This document shows positions 23,876 through 32,513 of a stretch of 64,000 bases of DNA, piece after piece. Under the pieces are notes generated by a model. The model was not told where the DNA came from and did no database searches. It saw only the letters and a program-made list of their open reading frames with translations. The first letter of the stretch is position 1; every line of letters begins with the position of its first letter. Both the position numbers and the translations under genes were made by a program. Source of the DNA: Marinibacterium anthonyi (GTDB taxonomy: Bacteria; Pseudomonadota; Alphaproteobacteria; Rhodobacterales; Rhodobacteraceae); contig CP031585.1 in NCBI GenBank assembly GCA_003217735.2, positions 248,001 to 312,000 on the forward strand. Direction: 5' to 3'.

Positions 23876-24895
23876 TCAGCGGCGGCGCAGCGTGTCGCCG
23901 TAAGAGATCGTGGGCGTCAGGGTGATCTGCGTCTCGGCCTGGACTTCGGGTTCGGCCAGGCGGTTCACGATGATCTGCGCGGCGGCCTTGCCGATTTCGG
24001 TGCGGCAGGCATCCATCGTGGCCAGCTGTCGGGGCAGGCCCTGCAGCAATTCCACCCCGTTGAACCCGGCCAGCCCGATCTGGCCCGGCACGTCGATCCC
24101 CTGGTCCAGCAGGTACAACAGCCCGCCGGCCCCGATCATGTCGTTGGAATAATACAGGAAATCCAGCTCCGGAGACCGCTCCAGCATCGCCGCCGTCATC
24201 TCGCGCCCCTTCAGCAACGCGGATCCGCCGGAATAGAAATCCCGATCCTCGATCTCGATGCCGGACTTGGCCAGCACTTCGGTGAACCCCTCGAACCGCT
24301 TCCGCGCGCGATGGTCCAGCGGCATCTTGGTGCCCATGAACCCGATGTGCTGATAGCCCGCCTTCAGGATCGCCTTGGCCATCTCGCGCCCTGCACGGCG
24401 GTGCGAAATGCCGACCATGGCGTCGATCGGCTTGCCGTCGGTATCCATGATCTCGACCACCGGAATGCCGGCCGCTTCCATCATCGCCTTCGCGGCTTCG
24501 GAATGTTCCAGCCCCGCGATGATCACGCCCGACGGCCGCCAGGACAGCATCTCGTACAGGACGCGCTCTTCCTTTTCGGGCAGGTAGTCGGTGACGCCGA
24601 CGACGGGCTGCAATTCGGTATCTTCCAGCACCTCGTTGATGCCGTTCAGCACCTCGGGAAAGACCATGTTCTTCAGCGACGGGATGATCACGGCCACCAG
24701 GTTCACGCGGCTCGACGCCAGCGCCCCGGCGATCTTGTTGGGCACGTAGCCCAGCTCCTTCGCGGCGGCGAGCACCTTTTCCCGCGTGGCCTCGGACACA
24801 TCGCCCCGCTTGCGCAGCACCCGGCTGACGGTCATTTCCGAGACGCCGGACGCCTCCGAGACATCACGGAGCGTGAGGGGGCGTTTTGGGTCCAT
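23876..24895 (-). CDS. LacI/GntR-type transcription regulator
   Basis: A 339-residue LacI-family repressor. The DNA-binding helix-turn-helix is near residues 8-28 (LTLRDVSEASGVSEMTVSRV), followed by the hinge and a periplasmic-binding-protein fold. The sequence resembles the gluconate-type (GntR) branch. The ATG at 24895 has GGAGG upstream; longer versions would include the ribosome site in the protein. No sugar-use gene is adjacent, so the regulon is unknown. The ycaQ-like gene follows without a gap. Confidence 0.88.
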   Translation of the reverse strand: MDPKRPLTLRDVSEASGVSEMTVSRVLRKRGDVSEATREKVLAAAKELGYVPNKIAGALASSRVNLVAVIIPSLKNMVFPEVLNGINEVLEDTELQPVVGVTDYLPEKEERVLYEMLSWRPSGVIIAGLEHSEAAKAMMEAAGIPVVEIMDTDGKPIDAMVGISHRRAGREMAKAILKAGYQHIGFMGTKMPLDHRARKRFEGFTEVLAKSGIEIEDRDFYSGGSALLKGREMTAAMLERSPELDFLYYSNDMIGAGGLLYLLDQGIDVPGQIGLAGFNGVELLQGLPRQLATMDACRTEIGKAAAQIIVNRLAEPEVQAETQITLTPTISYGDTLRRR

Positions 24896-25013
24896 GATCT
24901 CGGGTCCTCCCATTTGGACGGTGATGATGGAGGCTAGCGCAAACACGGGCGGGGGTACAACAATTCGAAGGGGCGGTGACATTGCCCGAAGAGGCCGCTA
25001 ATAAGACCGCGGC

Positions 25014-25090
25014 GGTCCCGTGGCTCAACTGGATAGAGCAGCCCCCTCCTAAGGGGCAGGTTACAGGTTCGAATCCTGTCGGGATCACCA
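25014..25090 (+). tRNA. tRNA-Arg (anticodon CCT)
   Basis: A full cloverleaf with encoded CCA end. Acceptor stem GGTCCCG/CGGGATC, D-arm GCTC/GAGC, anticodon stem GCCCC/GGGGC with loop CTCCTAA (anticodon CCT, reading AGG), T-arm ACAGG-TTCGAAT-CCTGT. A decayed accessory patch starts right after it, as is common at tRNA integration sites. Confidence 0.97.
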
Positions 25091-25259
25091 ATAAGTATAT
25101 GAAATTGAACGGTAAATCTGGCCGATAGGTCTAATTTTTCGCGCCGTGCGATGCACGCCATGAGATGCGTGCGCACGCAATGCCATGCAGCTCAACCCGA
25201 ACTGACCGCAGACTGGCACAAAACTGACACAGCGCCCGAGGCGGATAGCCCAATGAAAA

Positions 25260-25287
25260 CGGGCTCCTGCGCCATGGCAGGGGCCCG
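25260..25287 (-). terminator. Hairpin after truncated minus-strand gene
   Basis: CGGGCTCCTGC pairs with GCAGGGGCCCG (one G-T pair), and on the minus strand the stem is followed by GTTTTCATT. It fits as terminator for the remnant at 25355-25569. Confidence 0.6.
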
Positions 25288-25354
25288 CTATTTGGCACAC
25301 GTCGCACGCCGTCCCTCACGAAACGTACACCGACCGCTTTAACGTGCGGTCAGG

Positions 25355-25569
25355 TCAGCCCAGGATCGCCTCAAGTATCTGGGCCTCCAGCTGGTCAAGG
25401 CATCCGTTATTATCCAGGAACACATCCTCATCCTCATGCGTCAATTCCATGGACCCCGCAGGCTCGGGCGCGACAAAGGCCGAACGGTCCACCCGGAACA
25501 CCTAGTCGAACAGGCGCCGGGACCGCTCGAATGCCTCGCGCTTGCGCATCCCCACATTGGCGCCGTGTC
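25355..25569 (-). pseudogene. C-terminal remnant of unknown gene
   Basis: A minus-strand frame reads GMRKREAFERSRRLFD, then an in-frame TAG, then VFRVDRSAFVAPEPAG and on to EAQILEAILG-stop. The even amino-acid mix, unlike the shadow frames around it, suggests the tail of a former protein broken by a nonsense change and cut at its 5' side where transposase-like sequence begins. I cannot name the family. Confidence 0.5.
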
Positions 25570-26104
25570 CACTTGACCTTCGTTCCGTGCCATTTTCGGG
25601 AAGGAGGACTATCCCATGGGACGATCATCTACTGTCAGGAAGGGCGCACCGCGTGATCCGGCAAGCAAGGTGGCGCAGCAGCGCTTGAGCGTGCTGGAAT
25701 TGGCCAAGGAACCGGGGCATTTCGCAGAAACCTGCCGCCAGCGCGACATGGACCGAACCAGTTTCCATGAATGGAACGGCGATTTCAGACACGGGGCTTC
25801 GAGGGGCTCAAGGACCTTCCGCCGATCCAAAATAGCCATCCGCAAACGACCCCGCCCGAGACCGTGGAGAAGGTCAAGGCCGTGGGCGCTGGAGGGACAA
25901 TGTCCCGATCGAATGGTCATGGCGGTCCCTGAAGTAAGAATGCGTCTACCTCCACGCCTTCGACACCGGGTCCGTGCCCCTGACCTGCCCCGGGCTGGCA
26001 TCGGCAAATGGATATCCTTCTACAACACAAAGCGCCTGCATCCGGCGCTTGGAGGCAGGACACCGGTCAAGGTCCATCAGGGCCCCGGCTTCAAGGCGGC
26101 ATGA
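25567..26104 (+). pseudogene. Mosaic transposase remnant (IS481-like and IS3-like pieces)
   Basis: The first part (from ATG 25616) reads QQRLSVLELAKEPGHFAETC and RDMDRTSFHEWN, then shifts frame: the +1 neighbour continues with RGFEGLKDLPPIQNSHPQTT, which I recognise as the N-terminus of IS481-type transposases. From about 25999 a different frame gives GIGKWISFYNTKRLHPALGG, resembling the C-terminal end of IS3-type integrase cores. The catalytic middle is missing. This is therefore a dead composite of two elements. The likely left end is near 25567 (TGTCCACTTGACC). Confidence 0.65.
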
Positions 26105-26637
26105 TCAACAGGCAAGACGGCAGCGCCGCAAACCTGTCCAAGAAATAGGGGCCATCTTACCCCGCCCGGAGACTGAAGATGGCCGCGTAAATAATGCGAC
26201 CGGGTTCCCGCAAAACGGGGGGATTCCCGGCCCTCTTGGCCTGACGGCCAATTCACGCCCGGAGGCATTTCGGCAAAGATGAAGACAGGGGCGCGCCCTT
26301 CTGCTTCACCTTTGAGAAATACTCCGGCGGCAGGTCCGCGTTCAGCGTTCCGTCGTCATGGGAGCGGACCCCGGAGACCGCCGAGGGCGCCTTTCTGGCG
26401 GTAACCAACGATCCCTTCATCCTGTTTCGCGGCGCGGCGCTCCATGGCGCGGCCTCGCCCCCCGGGCATCTTCCCGCGACCCGGCGGACGTGACGGGCCG
26501 ATCCCACGACAGGGGGGCAAGGCGGGGAGCGATGACAAAGCCTCCGGCCGCCGGTGAGCATTTCTCAGCCGCCGCCATCTTGCCGGAGGCACCGGGCCGG
26601 GGGATCACTGGCGGGACCAGACAAAGGAGTTTCGGCC
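26105..26637. other. Gene-poor accessory patch
   Basis: About 530 bases without an intact gene. A plus-strand open frame near 26301-26494 reads CFTFEKYSGGRSAFSVP and later NDPFILFRGAALHGA, which looks like a former coding segment but has no start or recognised family. Base composition is less GC-biased than in the flanks. Confidence 0.45.
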
Positions 26638-27183
26638 ATGGATACGGCGGATACCGCGCTACTCGTGATGGATTTTCAGACCGGCATCGCCGAGACCGAG
26701 GCGGCGCAACCGTCCATCGGCAAGGCGGCCCAGGCGCTGGCGGCGGCGCGGGCGGCGGGAATGCCTGTCTTCTTCGTCAAGGTGGGCTTTCGCCCCGGCC
26801 ACCCCGAGATCTGCCCCGAAGGCACCCAGTTCAGCGCCATGCGCGCCACCGGGCGGCTGGTGGAGCCCGAGATCATCCCGGCGGTGACCCCGCTGCCGTC
26901 CGAGCCGGTGGTGACCAAGCACCGCATCTCGGCCCTGGCCGAGACCGAGCTGCCGACGCTGCTGCGCGCGCACGGGGTGCGCCACCTGGTGATGGCGGGG
27001 ATTTCGACCAGCGGGGTGATCCTGTCGACCACGCGGGCGGCGGCGGACCTGGATTTCCGCATCACCATCCTGGCCGACGCCTGCCACGATCCCGACCCGG
27101 ACACCCATGCCTTCCTGCTGGAAAAGATCCTGCCGCGCCAGGCCACGATCACCGAGGTGGCGGCCTTCTTTGGCGGGCTTTGA
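26638..27183 (+). CDS. Isochorismatase-fold hydrolase lacking the catalytic Cys
   Basis: A 181-residue cysteine-hydrolase-fold protein. D12 and K94 of the catalytic triad are present, but the nucleophile position reads ISTSGVI (Ser125-Gly126) with no Cys, as in isochorismatase-type members that cleave vinyl ethers, not amides. Substrate unknown. ATG 26638 has AAAGGAG at the right distance. It lies just outside the transposase-remnant patch and is convergent with the amidase at 27535. Confidence 0.8.
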   Translation: MDTADTALLVMDFQTGIAETEAAQPSIGKAAQALAAARAAGMPVFFVKVGFRPGHPEICPEGTQFSAMRATGRLVEPEIIPAVTPLPSEPVVTKHRISALAETELPTLLRAHGVRHLVMAGISTSGVILSTTRAAADLDFRITILADACHDPDPDTHAFLLEKILPRQATITEVAAFFGGL

Positions 27184-27466
27184 GGCGGGCAGGGAGACCG
27201 GGGCAACGGGCGGTCGGGTCAGGCGGGGTTAACGTTCGGGCCTTAGACCCGGCGGCGATCGATCCTTCGGCGGGTTCAGGCCCGTCGTCGCCTCAGGAGA
27301 CCGGGAGCCCCTGGCAAGGGTCTCCCCCGACGACGTCCGACGGGGCGGGGTGACGCCCGTTCCCATCCTCCGATCCGGCGGCGCCGCCCTCTTCCATACG
27401 CAGATGACACCCGACACCGCCCCGGAGAGACCTTCGCGGCGGGTCCTTGGCGTGGCCTACGGGAAA

Positions 27467-27529
27467 GATGGGTTTGGAAAACCCATCCTACGCGCACCGT
27501 TGGCGTAGGATGGGTCGTTCCGACCCATC
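27467..27529. terminator. Three overlapping hairpins between convergent genes
   Basis: Hairpin 1: GATGGGTTT/AAACCCATC (27467-27487). Hairpin 2: ACCCATCCTACGC/GCGTAGGATGGGT (27481-27515). Hairpin 3: GATGGGTCG/CGACCCATC (27509-27529). Hairpin 2 shares strands with both others, so 1+3 and 2 exclude each other. The gene at 27535 ends six bases away, so a bidirectional terminator is the simplest reading. Confidence 0.7.
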
Positions 27530-27534
27530 GTCCC

Positions 27535-28812
27535 TCAGGCCGCCTCGGCCAGCGCTTTGGAAAACACCTGCCCGGCCAGCTTCGCCACTGCGATCGCCCG
27601 GCGATCCTCGTAGCGGCGCGCCACGAACGAGATCCCGATCGGCATGCCCGCCGGCCCCACCAGCCCCGGCGCCGAAACCACCGGCACCTGCAGCAGCGTC
27701 CACATCGAATTCATCGACGCGTTCCCGGTCGAGGCCAGGCCCACGGGCGCCTCGGACGTGGCACTGGGCGTCATCACGATGTCGAACCCCGAGGCCACGT
27801 CGTCGTAGATCCCCCGGCATTCGTCGGCCAGCCGGTACGCCGCACGCAGGCTCTCGGGCGTCTCGCCCCGGCGGTTTTCCACCTTGGCGACGAATTCGTC
27901 GTGGATCCCGTCGGTGGTCAGCACCTCGTTCAGCACCGCCGACTTGCCCTCGCAGGCCAATACCGACGCATGCGCCTCGTGGATGGCGTCGAAGGGCGCG
28001 GGCAGCACCAGGTCGGACACGACCGCCCCGGCGCTTTCCAGCAGCCCCGCCGCCTGGTCCATCGCGGCCACGACCGACGGGTCGCACTGATCCCAGGTCG
28101 GGGTCCGGGCAAACCCCACCTTCAGACCCGACAGCGACCCCGGCAGGTCCAGCGGGAAGAAGCCGAAGACATCGGCCAGGATCTCGAAATCCTCGGCCGC
28201 GCGGGCATAAAGCCCCAGCGTGTCGCAGGTCGCCGAATACATCTTCAGCCCCTCGCGGCTGATCGCGTTCCAGGTGGGTTTCCACCCGTACACCCCGTTG
28301 TAGGACGCCGGCCGGATCGTCGATCCGCCCGTCTGCGTCCCCAGCGCCAGCGTCGCCATCCCCGCCGCCACCGCGGCCCCCGACCCCGACGACGACCCGC
28401 CCGGCGTGCGCGTCAGGTCGTGGGGATTGCGCGTCTTGGACCCGCGGGCGGTGAACGCGAATTCCGTCGTCACCGTCTTGCCCAGGATCAGCGCGCCGGC
28501 ATGGCGCAGCGTGTCCACGCAGGCCGCGTCGACCCCGGGCCGGCTGCCCAGATATCGGGCAGAATTGTGTTGCGTGGGCATATCCTTCGTGTTGATCACG
28601 TCCTTCACGCCCACCGGCACCCCATGCAGCGGCCCCCGTTCGGGCCGCGCGTCCAGTTCGGCCGCCTGCGCGCGGATCGCGTCGATGTCGTAATACGCAA
28701 AGGCCTGAACCTCGTCCTCGCGGGCCAGGATCATGGAAATAACGGCTTCGGCGGCCTCGGTGGCCGAAAGTCCGGCGTCGGCAATGGCCCGCGCGGTCAT
28801 GGTGTCTGACAT
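27535..28812 (-). CDS. Amidase-signature amidase 1
   Basis: A 425-residue amidase of the Ser-cisSer-Lys class. The lysine is in GVKDVINTKDMPTQ, and the Gly/Ser-rich block RTPGGSSSGSGAAVAAG plus GTQTGGSTIRPA carries the two serines. It hydrolyses a carboxamide in the cytoplasm. The ATG at 28812 has GAGGA upstream. It is divergent from the ABC binding-protein gene (about 195 bases between them, with a conserved 19-base site), which suggests the transporter brings in the amide. It resembles the amidase at 46146-47429. Confidence 0.9.
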   Translation of the reverse strand: MSDTMTARAIADAGLSATEAAEAVISMILAREDEVQAFAYYDIDAIRAQAAELDARPERGPLHGVPVGVKDVINTKDMPTQHNSARYLGSRPGVDAACVDTLRHAGALILGKTVTTEFAFTARGSKTRNPHDLTRTPGGSSSGSGAAVAAGMATLALGTQTGGSTIRPASYNGVYGWKPTWNAISREGLKMYSATCDTLGLYARAAEDFEILADVFGFFPLDLPGSLSGLKVGFARTPTWDQCDPSVVAAMDQAAGLLESAGAVVSDLVLPAPFDAIHEAHASVLACEGKSAVLNEVLTTDGIHDEFVAKVENRRGETPESLRAAYRLADECRGIYDDVASGFDIVMTPSATSEAPVGLASTGNASMNSMWTLLQVPVVSAPGLVGPAGMPIGISFVARRYEDRRAIAVAKLAGQVFSKALAEAA

Positions 28813-28892
28813 ATCGTCCTCGTCTTTCTTCTGGCTGGGCGGAGGATGCCACGCAATCGCCCGCGCCGCGCTGCAGCTTTCTTCAGGATGGC

Positions 28893-28911
28893 TGTGAGAT
28901 TTCTTCATTTG
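28893..28911. promoter_or_regulatory. Shared 19-base site, copy 1
   Basis: TGTGAGATTTCTTCATTTG lies in the amidase/ABC-transporter divergent region, 115 bases before the binding-protein ATG. An 18-of-19 match recurs at 31564-31582 before the first permease gene. The core TGAG-N5-YTCA is a partial inverted repeat, as expected for an operator. Confidence 0.6.
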
Positions 28912-29007
28912 GCGGCAAAGCCCGGCGTGTCGCAGCCTCCGGTAGACCACCACTCACCCCGACATCGCCGAACTTCCACGGCCGAACCTCCACCAAGGAC
29001 CGCTCCC

Positions 29008-30303
29008 ATGACCGACCCCACCAAGACGAAGAAGACCGCTGGCGGGCTCAGCCGGCGCTCGCTGCTGAAGACCGGCGTGGCCGCCGCCGCCACCACCGCC
29101 TTCCCGGCGCCGATGATCTGGGCCCAGAACATCAAGGACGTGACGATCATCCACGTGGGCCAATCGTATTCGACGATCCCCAACATCGCCGAGAAGGCGA
29201 ACGAGGATCTGGATTTCACCGTCGAGATGCAGACCGCCCCCGACCTGACCACCCAGGTCAACCGCATGCTGACCCAGCCCAAGACGCTGTCCGTCACCGA
29301 CGTGGGCAACACATCCATGAAATACTACGTGGGCCGGGGCATCCTGCAGCCGGTCAACGTGTCGGAATACAAGTGGTGGGACAAGACGGTGCCGTTGTTC
29401 ACCACCGGCACCTATCCCAGCGGCGAAAAGTATTCGATGCAGGGCTATGCGCCGATCAAGGCGCAGTATTACACCGACGCCGAGGCGTCGGCCTATTCGC
29501 TGGAACCCACCGAATGGCTGGTCGGCGTGCCGCTGTATTACAACGCCGACACGCTGGGCATCCGCCCCGACCTGATCGGTCGCCCGATCGAAAGCTGGTC
29601 GGAACTGCTGAACCCCGAATTCTCGGGCAAGGTCGCGCTGCAGGACGGCGTCAACGTCGGCGTGCCCGATGCGGCCATGGCGCTCGAGGCGGCGGGCGAG
29701 ATGACCTATGTCGACAAGGGCAACATGACCAAGGACGAGATCGACGCCACGGTCGACAAGCTGATCGAATTCAAGAAGGCCGGTCATTTCCGCAGCTTCT
29801 GGACCAATTTCGACCAGTCCGTGCAGCTGATGGCCTCGGGCGAGGTCGTGCTGCAATCCATGTGGTCCCCGGCGGTGACCGAGGTGCGCACGCGGGGCAT
29901 CGACTGCGCCTACAACGGCATGAAGGAAGGCTATCGCGGCTGGTACATCATGATGATGCCGATGGCGCATCTTGAAGGGCTCGAACGGGAATGCGCGATC
30001 GAGTACATGAACTGGTTCAACTCCGGCTGGGCCGGGGCGTTCATCTCGCGCCAGGGGTTCTACAATTCGGTGCCCGAGAACGTGAAGGGCTTCATGACCG
30101 AAAACGAATACGGCTACTGGTACGAAGGCCAGCCGGCGTCCGAAGACATCCTGAACCCCTTCGGCAAGGTCATGGAAAAGGCCGGCGTCACCCGCGATGG
30201 CGGATCGCTGTGGGACCGGATGGGCAATATCGGCATCTGGAACACGCTGATGGACGAAGACCGCTACCTGGTCCGCCGCTGGCAGGATTTCCTGGCGGCG
30301 TGA
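29008..30303 (+). CDS. ABC transporter substrate-binding protein (PotD-like)
   Basis: A 431-residue periplasmic binding protein of the spermidine/putrescine/iron-type family. The N-terminus has a twin-arginine motif (SRRSLLK, R16-R17) and a hydrophobic stretch to about residue 40, so Tat export is likely. Body motifs include the YYNADTLGIRPDLI block. With permeases at 31646 and 32514 and the ATPase at 33396 it completes a transporter, but two membrane genes and a terminator lie between. The ATG at 29008 is preceded by AAGGA. Substrate not known; polyamine-like or amide compounds are possible. Confidence 0.9.
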   Translation: MTDPTKTKKTAGGLSRRSLLKTGVAAAATTAFPAPMIWAQNIKDVTIIHVGQSYSTIPNIAEKANEDLDFTVEMQTAPDLTTQVNRMLTQPKTLSVTDVGNTSMKYYVGRGILQPVNVSEYKWWDKTVPLFTTGTYPSGEKYSMQGYAPIKAQYYTDAEASAYSLEPTEWLVGVPLYYNADTLGIRPDLIGRPIESWSELLNPEFSGKVALQDGVNVGVPDAAMALEAAGEMTYVDKGNMTKDEIDATVDKLIEFKKAGHFRSFWTNFDQSVQLMASGEVVLQSMWSPAVTEVRTRGIDCAYNGMKEGYRGWYIMMMPMAHLEGLERECAIEYMNWFNSGWAGAFISRQGFYNSVPENVKGFMTENEYGYWYEGQPASEDILNPFGKVMEKAGVTRDGGSLWDRMGNIGIWNTLMDEDRYLVRRWQDFLAA

Positions 30304-30327
30304 TCCGAAACAGCTGTCTGCAAAACG

Positions 30328-30349
30328 GCCCCCCGCCAGCGCGGGGGGC
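30328..30349 (+). terminator. Terminator after binding-protein gene
   Basis: GCCCCCCGC/GCGGGGGGC with a four-base loop, followed by TTTCGTGTTT, 25 bases after the stop. It allows the binding protein to be made separately from the permeases. Confidence 0.8.
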
Positions 30350-30457
30350 TTTCGTGTTTCCGTTTCCCGCGCCACCCCGGGGCCTGCGGCAATTTCGGAC
30401 ATTGCCGCCCTGATCCACTTGTCCCATGATCGTATCAATTGGCCGGGAGGGTGACAG

Positions 30458-30856
30458 ATGCAACTTCTCCAAGTGCTGCGTGGCTGCCTTGGGGCCTATG
30501 CCGCCGGTGTCCTGCTCTACAGTGCCCTTATTGCCCTCTACGTCTGGCAAAGGACCCCTGCGGTGTTCAGCGCCGGGAGGAACTTCATGATGGGCGTGGT
30601 CTACGGCGGTGCCATGGCCCTGCCGATCGTGCTTGCCGTCATCCTGCTGTGGATCGTCCTGGCGTGGAAAAAAGTGACGGTGACCTGGCCCGTCGCCCTG
30701 ATTGCCGGTGCTTTCTTGACCGGCCTTGCCTCCATTCCCCTCAGTCACAACCTGAACGGTGTGGTCGCGTTTGCCCTCATCGGGATGCTCTTCGGCGCCG
30801 TCTTCTGGGGAACGGCCTTTGGACGGACGACACGGGTCAGATTGTCGTTCAATTGA
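30458..30856 (+). CDS. Small four-span membrane protein, unknown
   Basis: A 132-residue hydrophobic protein with about four membrane segments and a short basic C-terminus (GRTTRVRLSFN). GGGAGG lies eight bases before the ATG. I recognise no family. It sits between the two halves of the ABC transporter with its own upstream terminator, so its link to transport is only positional. Confidence 0.7.
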   Translation: MQLLQVLRGCLGAYAAGVLLYSALIALYVWQRTPAVFSAGRNFMMGVVYGGAMALPIVLAVILLWIVLAWKKVTVTWPVALIAGAFLTGLASIPLSHNLNGVVAFALIGMLFGAVFWGTAFGRTTRVRLSFN

Positions 30857-30992
30857 CGCACCCCGGGCCCGGCCGGAGCGGCACATCCCGGGAGACTTGC
30901 GGTTTGGCGCTGACCCGATAGGTTCGACCCCGAGCGAGGACGATCTCCCCCATCTGGGACGCTCAAGACATCAAGCGAACCCGGGTGGGACC

Positions 30993-31421
30993 ATGAGACA
31001 AACGCGCGACCGGATCCGCCATGCGGTGCTGTTCGAACTGATCGCCCTGATCCTGTCGATCCCGCTGGGCAACCTGATCTTCGGGGTCGAACCCGCGCAT
31101 TTCGGGGTCGTTGCGCTGGTCAGCAGCACCATCGCGATGGGCTGGACCTACCTGTTCAACCTTGGGTTTGATCACGCCGCGCTGCGCCTGCGCGGGACCC
31201 CGGCCAAGACGCCGGTGCTGCGCATCGTCCATGTGGTCCTGTTCGAGGCCGGGCTGCTGGTCCTGCTGGTCCCGTTCATCGCCTGGTACCTGCGCATCCC
31301 GCTGGCCCGGGCGTTCATGATGGATCTGTCGCTGACAGGGTTCTACGCAGCCTATGCGCTGGCCTTCAACTGGGCCTACGACCTGGTCTTTCCGGTAGAG
31401 CCCGACAAGCGCCCGGCCTGA
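30993..31421 (+). CDS. PACE-family efflux transporter
   Basis: A 142-residue protein made of two tandem bacterial transmembrane pair units, the PACE (AceI) architecture. Each unit starts with an R-I-x-H-x-x-x-F-E motif: DRIRHAVLFE at the N-terminus, with Glu15 in the position of the essential Glu of AceI, and RIVHVVLFE in the middle. NWAYDLVFP ends the protein as in the family. AceI exports chlorhexidine and short diamines. A diamine exporter beside a polyamine-type ABC importer would be a sensible pairing (inference). Confidence 0.88.
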   Translation: MRQTRDRIRHAVLFELIALILSIPLGNLIFGVEPAHFGVVALVSSTIAMGWTYLFNLGFDHAALRLRGTPAKTPVLRIVHVVLFEAGLLVLLVPFIAWYLRIPLARAFMMDLSLTGFYAAYALAFNWAYDLVFPVEPDKRPA

Positions 31422-31441
31422 ACGCCGAAAAATGCGGCGTT
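31421..31441 (+). terminator. Short hairpin after PACE gene
   Basis: AACGCCG/CGGCGTT around AAAAATG, starting in the stop codon. Weak as a terminator because no T-run follows. Confidence 0.4.
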
Positions 31442-31563
31442 GGGCCGGTTGGTACGGGATCCGCGGGGCCGCGCCTGCGGTCTCTCAATGGGCAATCGTA
31501 TAAGTATCTGAATTGGAAGGGTAATTAAAAGATCAAAGATCGGGCAGCTTTGCTCAACCGAGG

Positions 31564-31582
31564 TGTGAGATTTCCTCATTTG
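31564..31582. promoter_or_regulatory. Shared 19-base site, copy 2
   Basis: TGTGAGATTTCCTCATTTG, 82 bases before the first permease ATG; here the core TGAG-ATTTC-CTCA is a perfect inverted repeat. It pairs with the copy at 28893-28911. Confidence 0.6.
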
Positions 31583-31645
31583 TCCGGGCGGGCGGCGGCG
31601 GAAAGGATCGGGGGGAGTTTCCAACGCTAAGGACCAACCAGACAC

Positions 31646-32506
31646 ATGCGCGTTCCTCCCCGCGTCGCCTCCTGGCTTCAGGTCGCCCCGATGGCCTTCG
31701 TCTTCACCGCCATGGTGCTGATCCCGCTGACGATCATCTTCATCGTCAGCTTTCTCGATTACGATTTCGCAAGGGTCTTCCCCGAAATCTACTGGGGCAG
31801 CTGGCAGGACGCGCTGACCTCTCGGCTGACGCTGGACCTGTACACACAGGTGTTCAAGTTCCTGATCATCACCTGGTGCGTGACCTTCGTGGTGGGCTTT
31901 TCGCTGGCCTATTTCCTGGTGTTCCACCTGGAATCGAACGCCTGGCGCATGGGCCTTCTGGCCGCCGCCGCCATCCCGTTCTGGACGCCGGGGCCGATCC
32001 GGATGGTCAGCTGGGTGCCGCTGCTGGGCAAGGAAGGGCTGGTGAACAAGGCGCTGATGGGGATGGGGATCACCGATGCGCCGCTGGACTGGCTGCTGTA
32101 TTCCGAATTTGCCGTGATCCTGGCCTATTGCAACCTGCTGACGCTGGCGATGCTGGGCCCGATCACCCATTCCATGGCCAAGATCCCGCGGTCCCTGATC
32201 CAGGCTGCCCAGGACAGCGGCGCGCGCGAATGGCAGATCATCCGCGACGTGATCCTGCCGCTGGCCAAGCCGGGCATCGCGATCGGCACGATCTTCATCA
32301 TCACGGCGGTGCTGGGCGATTTCTTCATGATCAAGATCATGTCGGGCGGCCAGATCAACACGCCCGCCAACGCCATCGCCACCGAACTTGCCGCCTTCCA
32401 GTACCCGCCCGCCGCCGCAAAGTCGGTCGTGCTGCTGGTGGTCGTCGTCTTCCTGATCTCCATGCTGCTGCGCTTCGTGGACATCCGCAAGGAACTGCAA
32501 AGGTAA
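31646..32506 (+). CDS. ABC transporter permease (PotB-like)
   Basis: A 286-residue inner-membrane permease with six spans and the cytoplasmic coupling loop (IQAAQDSGAREWQIIRDVILPL). It resembles PotB-type subunits of polyamine-class importers. The shared 19-base site and a fresh promoter region lie upstream, so it begins a second transcription unit: permease, permease, ATPase. The next permease starts seven bases after its stop. Confidence 0.9.
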   Translation: MRVPPRVASWLQVAPMAFVFTAMVLIPLTIIFIVSFLDYDFARVFPEIYWGSWQDALTSRLTLDLYTQVFKFLIITWCVTFVVGFSLAYFLVFHLESNAWRMGLLAAAAIPFWTPGPIRMVSWVPLLGKEGLVNKALMGMGITDAPLDWLLYSEFAVILAYCNLLTLAMLGPITHSMAKIPRSLIQAAQDSGAREWQIIRDVILPLAKPGIAIGTIFIITAVLGDFFMIKIMSGGQINTPANAIATELAAFQYPPAAAKSVVLLVVVVFLISMLLRFVDIRKELQR

Positions 32507-32513
32507 CCCGACC

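Noticed and set aside
25014-25090. Active integration site of a genomic island
   Set aside because: No integrase and no repeat of the tRNA end were found in the window; only decayed fragments follow.
25567-26104. Intact insertion sequence
   Set aside because: The transposase is frame-shifted, lacks its catalytic core and joins two element types; no matching right end was found.
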